Below are positions 57,784 to 64,000 of a stretch of 64,000 bases of DNA, piece after piece. The DNA is from Diphasiastrum complanatum (Eukaryota > Streptophyta > Lycopodiopsida > Lycopodiales > Lycopodiaceae), in the NCBI GenBank assembly GCA_029204225.1, contig CM055104.1:43923148-43987147 (forward strand). The letters are read 5' to 3'. Both the position numbers and the translations under genes were made by a program. The notes beneath the pieces were generated by a model. It searched no databases and had not been told where the DNA came from. It saw only the letters and a list, made by a program, of their open reading frames with translations. Every line of letters begins with the position of its first letter. The first letter of the stretch is position 1.

Positions 57784-59750
57784 GAGCGAAATAGCTACGT
57801 AGCTCTATCAATAATTTGTGCATGGCCAGCAGCCCATTTCAATTCTTCGGATCGAACGTTTATGTGTGTATTAGTATTGATGTGAATCTGTGTTAAGAAA
57901 CTTGTTTATCTGCTAGCCTTTTTCGGTTCAACAGAAAGATCAAAACATGTGTTTCTAATATGTATTCATTAATCTAAGGCTTTGCTGAGGAAATTGCTGT
58001 TCTTCTTCCCGTTTTCTGTAATTCATCCGCTTCTTTCACTCTCACAGGAGTTTGTTGTTGTTCATGGTATGTGATGGATGCATGTTGATCGCAGCAGTCA
58101 GTTCACAAGTAGACAACAATTTCTGAACTTCTAAAGTGGAACATATTCAGCCCAGAAGTTATTTGTATTCGTCTCTTAGAGTTTCAAGATCAGCTCTGTA
58201 CTAAATTGCTTTTTGAGACTGGATTTTACAGAAAGCAGTTGTTGTTATGGGTTTGCCGTTTTTATCCCGTGCTGCAGCATGTGCCATGTAACACTCAATA
58301 CAAGATGCTATTGGCAACCGTACTCTTTGATCATACATATTATTTCACACTGAGTCTTGCGAATCTCACTTCATAAATAGTGATTAATGGATACATCAGG
58401 AGAACCTTTGGTTTATCTGCAGGCATTCAAATAGTTGAAAATTGAAAAAACAAAAAACATTCAAAAAATCAAACGATAAAAAAAAAACCTCATTTTAATG
58501 TTCAAAATCACCTAAGAGTGACACATCGTTTTTAGCAAATAATCATAATAGTTTACCACTGTATTAGCAAAACTCAAAACTGATTTTTTCATGTAGAAAT
58601 ATAAGTTACTTTTGATTAAGATTATGATGCTTTCTTAAAGCATGCAATTGGTCATGCTATTTGTTTTTTAAGCATTATTAACTGATTAGTAGTTGTTATA
58701 TACAAAATATATACAACATGGCCAAGCCATTTTAAGCTCCTTAGATGTCACTACATGATTCCATTGCGATGGATGTCATGTTATTGTCAAAAGGCAATTG
58801 ATGGTTGCTTGGAAATGTTTTTTTGAAGCAGTTATATTGAGATCATAGAGTGCATGAAATTGAAGATAAATATCTTGTCAATCTGATTTGTACAAAAGAC
58901 ACATAATTGTTCTTGATACCATTATCAAGAATAGTTTGTGCTGTAAAAAATAACTTGATATAACTCACATATGGAGGTACTGGCTACAAATTGTAACGTG
59001 CATGCCGCACTTGAGTTAGAAGTCAAATTCTTGATGTTAGATAAGCTCGTCCTTGTTTATATGATCTGTAATGAATATTCTATTTGTGCATATTAAGCTA
59101 CTTTCAAAATTGTGTTGCTTATATCTCTAATTTAGATGGTATACCTAGTTACAATGGAAACATACCAGTGCAATACTGCGATATGCTAATAATAAAAACA
59201 AAATTTTGCTGATTATATTTTGCGCTTGCATAGGTGAATGTTTCTATATCACTTAGTCCATCTAAGAATTTTTGGCCTTGCCTTGCAAAGGCAATATTGC
59301 AGTGTGTTGAGCTCAGTCAATGGAGTTTGAAGAAAAGTTAATGTTAAAGGCTAAATGCTTGTGGTGGTCTGAACATTTAAGGTTTGCACTTTTGTGGGAG
59401 CCTTGAAATAGTGTGCATGCATGATTGTCCCTGAATGCTTGCCTCAGACAAATTTTGCCAAAAAAGCATGCTTGCATGTGAATCACAAACATGTGAGTAA
59501 GGATTTGCATAGAAATCAATGCATGCAATGGCACCTCATTTATGCATGATTAGTGTTAAATTTAGAGCACATAGATTTCAAAAGCTTTTGAGGCTTTTGA
59601 AAAGCAGTTAGGTGATAGAAAATAGATATCTAGTGAAGTGAGGATTTTCACTTATCTTCAACGCACTTTTTCAGAGCAAAATCTTCTCTTATGCAGCTGA
59701 TTCATGCTCCTGATTCAATAGGTAACCACACCGATTTCACATACAACAAG
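57784..59750. other. 3' flank of the lectin gene; no gene seen
   Basis: AT-rich with short frames. The lectin 3' UTR should end within the first few hundred bases, but no canonical AATAAA was identified. Confidence 0.5.
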
Positions 59751-59759
59751 TCAAGTGTA

Positions 59760-60040
59760 GCTCAGTCCTTCTCGTTCTTTAGTATCGATAGACTCGGGTT
59801 GTGAGGCAAGTGCGATTGATGTTTTTGCACCCTTCTTGTTACTTAGTATCGGCTCACGTGTGATTGATTATTTCTATGCCCTTTTCGACACTGGTTGTGA
59901 GGCAGGTGTGCTTGATAGTTTCTGCGCCCTTCTCGTTACTCAATTTGCTGGCTTTCCAGAAATGACTGAAGCAATTCGGTCAAAATTTCTAAAGTAGGTT
60001 TGATTGATCGTTTCTCCGTGCTTCTCATTACTCACTGTCT
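59760..60040 (+). repeat. degenerate tandem repeats
   Basis: Recurring GGTTGTGAGGCAAGTG, GATTGATNNTTTCT and CCCTTCTCGTTACTC-type words at 59795, 59888, 59933 and 60000, roughly 65-110 bp apart. Confidence 0.6.
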
Positions 60041-60208
60041 GCTCTCAATCAATTCATGCATGCATGCCTCCACTATAAGAGTCTATCTTCTAGTGCTTCT
60101 ACCCAAACACTGCTTTGTAGATGTACTACATGCATCATCCTCTTTAGCTGAGAACAATCAATCATGTCCAAGAAAAGAAAGATGCTGCAAAAAGATATGC
60201 GACTCCTT

Positions 60209-60295
60209 CAGATATAAGACTATGTTGGTTCCTTAAGACTATGTTGGTTTCAGATATAAGACTATGTTGGTTCCTTAAGACTATGTTGGTTCCTT
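60209..60295 (+). repeat. 42-bp tandem duplication
   Basis: CAGATATAAGACTATGTTGG starts at 60209 and 60251. Each unit itself holds two copies of AAGACTATGTTGGTT. Confidence 0.95.
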
Positions 60296-60382
60296 GATTT
60301 TTTATCAGGCACATAGTTCCTTTCACGAATCCAAGCTATAAATCTTCATCTTTGTCGATTTCATCATGCCCATCGTAAAGCC

Positions 60383-60433
60383 TTCTCCCTTGTAAATGCA
60401 AAGTAGATTCTCCCTTGTAAATGCAAAGTAGAT
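60383..60433 (+). repeat. 25-bp tandem duplication
   Basis: TTCTCCCTTGTAAATGCAAA at 60383 and again at 60408. Confidence 0.95.
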
Positions 60434-61037
60434 GTCTTGCGCATTGATTCTTTATTGTCAATAATAGGTTCATTCCTTTTTCAGATTGAATTAGCTTTGT
60501 AGAGCACACGGTTTAGTCCACTATTGTCTTGTGCTCTACCGCATTATTGACATGTATATTTTGCTATACTTAATCTGATAACAATTCTTTTGTTCTGCAT
60601 TCAAATTTGTGTTGATATTGTTATGCTTATTTTAATTCTGTCTGACTTTCTTGTTGCTCAATCTGGTAATCTATTCTTAGTGAGTTATTATTAGTCTAGT
60701 TGTTGACGACTAATATTTAGTCTTGCCTTTCATGAATCATTGGCGACTGATTATCAGTTGAGATCAGTCTAGCTCTTCACGAATCATTCGCGACAAATAA
60801 TTTGTCAAGCTGTTCGCAACAAATTATTCTTCTGATGTTTTGTTAATGTTTGGCTATGTAATTAGATTGACCGTGATTTCTATCACTAACGTTCTGTTTG
60901 TTTATGATAGGCGTAGTCATGCTTAGGAAAAGAGTAATATAGCTCATTCCGCTGCGCACGAACATTTTCTGTTCGAGTTCGTTTTCTTTTCGAGAAATTT
61001 TCGTTTCTCACGCACAACACACCCTCTTTCTCCAACA

Positions 61038-61440
61038 TGGTATCAGAGCTATTTTCGTAGCCTGATAAGCTTCCACAGTACAAGACTCTACTAGCTGATA
61101 GAGTAATTGTCTTCTTGTTCTGTAATTCTGTACCAGATTTTCATACTTAAGTCACTGATAGTTTTCTCATCACTTAGACTAATCTTCCACATGGATTCCC
61201 AAGGGAAAGCCAGTCCCATCATGGACAAGCTTGATGGAGCCAATTACCGTTCTGTGGAAATTTAAGATGAAAACTGTACTAATGGCTAAAGAATTGTATG
61301 ACGTTGTTATAGGTGCATAAGAGAAACCCAAAGCAGACGATGCAGCAATCGCCAGATGGAAGCTGAAGGATGGAAAGGCTTTCGTGTTGATCATCCTCAA
61401 CATCATGGATATCCAGATCGACCATGTATCCGAGGCTCAT
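61038..61440 (+). mobile_element. copia 5' end: primer site and gag start
   Basis: Primer site TGGTATCAGAGCT (61038-61050) after an LTR end TCCAACA (61037; LTR start unresolved, somewhere after 60.3 kb). Gag from ATG 61191 reads MDKLDGANYRS then, after a frameshift, WKFKMKTVLMAKELYDVV (DUF4219-like). A TAA near 61318 and loss of similarity after about 61440 mark truncation. Confidence 0.78.
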
Positions 61441-61444
61441 ACAA

Positions 61445-62043
61445 GTCTGGGACATCTTGACGCCGAATCACAGCAGAACTATAGGAGAAGTCTGGCAGAC
61501 AGAAACTTGGGCAGCTCAACTAGCGCCAGGAATCCAGTCGCCAGGTCTCAGCTCCCTCTACTAGCACGAGCCAGGCACAATGCCCAGCACGTGTTGGTGG
61601 CCCCGAGACCGGTCAGTCTATGTATGAATGTAACCTCTTCCAAATCTAATAAAGTTGATCCTTGGGGATGATTACCATTTTGGTTTCGCCTCCGAGACTG
61701 GTCCAAGTGGAAGGACCCTTACTACAACCTTTTTGCATCGCTGGCGCCTAAGGGTCCTTGTCATCGACATGGGGCTTGCCGCTATGCCAATTGGTCAGTT
61801 TGGCGACCACTATGCCTTGGGTTTCATGTGTGGCTTGTCTTTGCCTTTGGTTACCTTTTGGGGATGGATTCTGAGTTGGCTTTCGGGTTGGTTGGGATTC
61901 CAGTTTTCTTAAGTGTGAATGGTCAAGCTTGTTACGTTTCTGAGTTGGCTTTTACGTAAGTGCATGATGGATGAATGTTAGACTTAAGCGCATGTTGGGG
62001 AAACCGCTCAAGTCCCAGCGCCCTTTGAGGCGGCGGCGCAACA
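61445..62043 (+). other. probable gypsy LTR region (start unresolved)
   Basis: Sequence between the copia gag relic and the next primer site. It ends GGCGGCGCAACA at 62043, as an LTR end should. Two open frames (61384-61671 and 61655-61912) lack known domains. Confidence 0.45.
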
Positions 62044-62045
62044 TG

Positions 62046-62058
62046 TGGTATCAGAGCC
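62046..62058 (+). promoter_or_regulatory. gypsy primer-binding site
   Basis: TGGTATCAGAGCC two bases after the LTR end, complementary to initiator tRNA-Met. Confidence 0.85.
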
Positions 62059-62874
62059 GACTAGCCGGTCAGCTACGCAAATCTCACAAGGATGGCCACG
62101 TTTTGGGATTTGTCAAGACACCCGTTGCGCAAGGTGCTGCCCACAGTGTAAGCACGGGTGCGTCCACGATCAGGGTGGTCAGCAGAACATGGGACTTGAT
62201 GAGTCAAAGTGCTGCCCTCGAGGTGTAAGCATGGTCAGTTCTCGCAGTTTGGGCCTGGCGTTGTCTGCACGTAGGACGGATGAGGCAAAGTGTTGCCTAG
62301 GTAGGTGAAAGCACAGTTTGTACCTTGTGGAGTGCGGGGCGACATATTTGAATTGTACGGGTTAACCATTGATACAAAGATGCTGCTCGAATTCGGGTGT
62401 AAAGCACGGGTGGTTAGCTGCCGGTGCGAGATAGCTGCCGATCGTTTAGCTATAAGGGCTATCGACCAAAAAGTGGTGGGGCGTGACTGAGGCAATGTGC
62501 TGCTTAATGGTGAAAGCACAGATGGTTGGATGGATGTTTCCCTGTGGGCTAATTCTGTGATAGATTTGTGTGGGCACGGCTAGGCAAAGGTCCTACGTCC
62601 GGTCTCAGGGGGGTTTGTGGCTTGAGAGGGATCCTCTGTGTTTGCTTTGGTTGGTATGTTCCGTTTGTTGTGTGCTTGCTTGGACACAAATGACCTGGTT
62701 CCTACTTGGCTCTCAGGTGATGTGGGCGTGCTAAGTTTGAGGAGGGGATATTTTCATTGAAGCTGATTTAATAAAGAAGAAAAGAGAGCTGTGGGGCCCA
62801 GCTGACAGAAGGGAGAGCTTCAAAAATAAAAAGGATTGAGGCGATAATCTGTTGGAAGTACACCTCTCACTATA
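62059..62874 (+). other. gypsy leader
   Basis: GC-richer, about 0.8 kb untranslated leader with repeated AAGTGCTGCC / AAAGTGTTGCC / AATGTGCTGC words and GTGTAAGCACGG / GTGAAAGCACAG-like words (near 62130-62160, 62205-62235, 62285-62315, 62390-62410, 62490-62522). These form an imperfect repeat of about 75-110 bp. Confidence 0.5.
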
Positions 62875-64000
62875 ATGGAGGACCACCTTGATGAGTTGTG
62901 AGCATTGACGGATGGAGAAGAGCTGGCTCGAGAATACAACTCCCGCATGCATCAAGATGGCACCAGGTCCAAGTCGAGAAAGAAAGAGCGTATGCACTCC
63001 ACACTCCAAGAAGAGATGGGTGGCCCTTCTGAACCTACACCAAGAGACAAACCCTTGCCAGAGGCGCAACGAGACCTCTTTGAAGTGAAGATGCGGCAAT
63101 ACTTATCAAGCGCAATGACGGCTATGCTTAGCGAGGTGAAGAAGGAGAGAGAAACAGAAAGGAAAGAATGGCAAACATCCCTGCGAACCATGAACCTTAC
63201 TCAATTTAACCTTGCTAGAGAAATGAGAGACGGGCTAACACAACTCGAAGTCAGGTTTGAAGAGTTGGAGGCAACTAGAGGAAATGCAAAGGCGCCTCCT
63301 CCACAGATACCAAGAGAACCACGAGCGCGAAATACGGAAGGCCCAAAGAAGACTGCCAAAGTAAAAGCACCACCTACTTTCAAAGGAAAGCATGACATTT
63401 GAATTGTGGAAGATTGGTTGTTTCACATGGACCATTACTTCTGTCTGATGAACACTCCTAAGGAAGAAAGAACGAACTTGGCATTAGCATATTTTGAGGG
63501 CTACACTACAAACTGGTACCGGATGGCAGGAATGCATTTCCAGACATGGGACGCATTCAAAACTGCGTTACGAGAGGAGTTCATACCAAAGGATTCACAC
63601 ATGAGATTGAAGACAGAATTATCGGGGCTCAAACAGAAAGGGTCATTGCGAGAGTACCTCAATAAATTCAGACAGAGTGTATGGGTTATTGAAGATATGT
63701 CCGAGACGGACAAAACTCATTACCTCTTGTCTGGAATGCAGTCTTGGACCCGGCGTGCAATAGACAGCTACATGCCCCAGGATTTCAATTCAACTATTCG
63801 AGCGGCTGAGATGGTTTGTGATTATGAGAGCACATTGGCACCAGCTGCTCCCGCCACCTCAACAAGAGTATTTAGTGGATCCAGATCGAGTTCGAGCTTC
63901 TTTCAAGGGGGGACTTAGCTTCAAATGGCAACCAAGCCTCAAGTAGCGTGAACAAATTCCCAACAAAAACAGGGTTTGGCAACCAAGGCAACAATGGAGG
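62875..64000 (+). pseudogene. gypsy gag, two stop codons and a frameshift, runs off the window
   Basis: ATG at 62875. In-frame TGA codons at 62899 and 63400 split one otherwise continuous frame. Regions: a charged N-terminus with a coiled coil (REMRDGLTQLEVRFEELEA), KVKAPPTFKGKHD, then EDWLFHMDHYFCL, ALAYFEGYTTNWYR, FKTALREEFIPKDS, REYLNKFRQSVW (retrotrans_gag). After 63890 the frame shifts by one base into an Asn/Gln/Ser-rich tail. Zinc knuckle and pol would lie beyond the window. Confidence 0.87.

Noticed and set aside
62731-63099. 122-codon minus-strand frame
   Set aside because: Antisense shadow of the gag reading frame, which has clear retrotrans_gag motifs.

Overview
This is a retrotransposon-rich stretch of a land-plant nuclear genome. 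Three things support that: plant-type Ty1/copia and Ty3/gypsy pol genes in many decay states, initiator-methionine tRNA primer-binding sites (TGGTATCAGAGC) behind LTR ends, and one long, intron-rich plant CDK-like kinase gene. Introns of 3-6 kb filled with old transposons, long (CT)n/(GA)n arrays, and an intronless secreted GNA-type lectin would fit a large-genome non-seed vascular plant such as a fern. That taxonomic guess is inference only.

Layout. 1-8.4 kb: a decayed copia pol (+), a second copia fragment with its 3' LTR (+), and a decayed gypsy pol fragment (-). 8.4-15.9 kb: no host gene, a dispersed repeat cluster (10.1-12.7 kb) and a copia RT/RNase H relic. 15.95-17.93 kb: a terminal-inverted-repeat (TIR) element with a second TIR element nested inside and an exon-like ORF. 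18.9-39.1 kb (-): an eight-exon Ser/Thr kinase gene of the At1g54610 type, 714 codons plus stop; all exon joins keep frame. Its introns hold copia, gypsy, LINE and TIR elements and four (CT)n arrays. 39.7-40.1 kb: its probable promoter, with four CACGTG G-boxes. 41.4-44.0 kb: a copia 5' half (+), cut at a junction with a gypsy element. 43.96-47.7 kb and 49.3-51.75 kb (-): two copies of a long accessory ORF region lying downstream of gypsy integrase. 51.76-55.1 kb (+): a related gypsy LTR, leader and gag, head-to-head with the second copy. 57.3-57.8 kb (+): the secreted lectin. 59.7-64.0 kb: tandem repeats, then 5' parts of a copia and a gypsy element (+).

Only the kinase and the lectin look like intact host genes. 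The kinase (MGC N-terminus, probably membrane-anchored) likely signals from membranes, and the lectin is predicted to be secreted. Nothing links them functionally.

The most novel signals are: the unrecognised multi-domain accessory ORF present twice; a short GGCGAAGGTT/AACCTTCGCC word scattered through both the gypsy leader and the spacer ahead of the accessory ORF; and a TIR family with CATAGTTGC termini. One copy of that family carries GC-rich hairpins and has an 8-bp target duplication supported by an internal empty-site paralogue.
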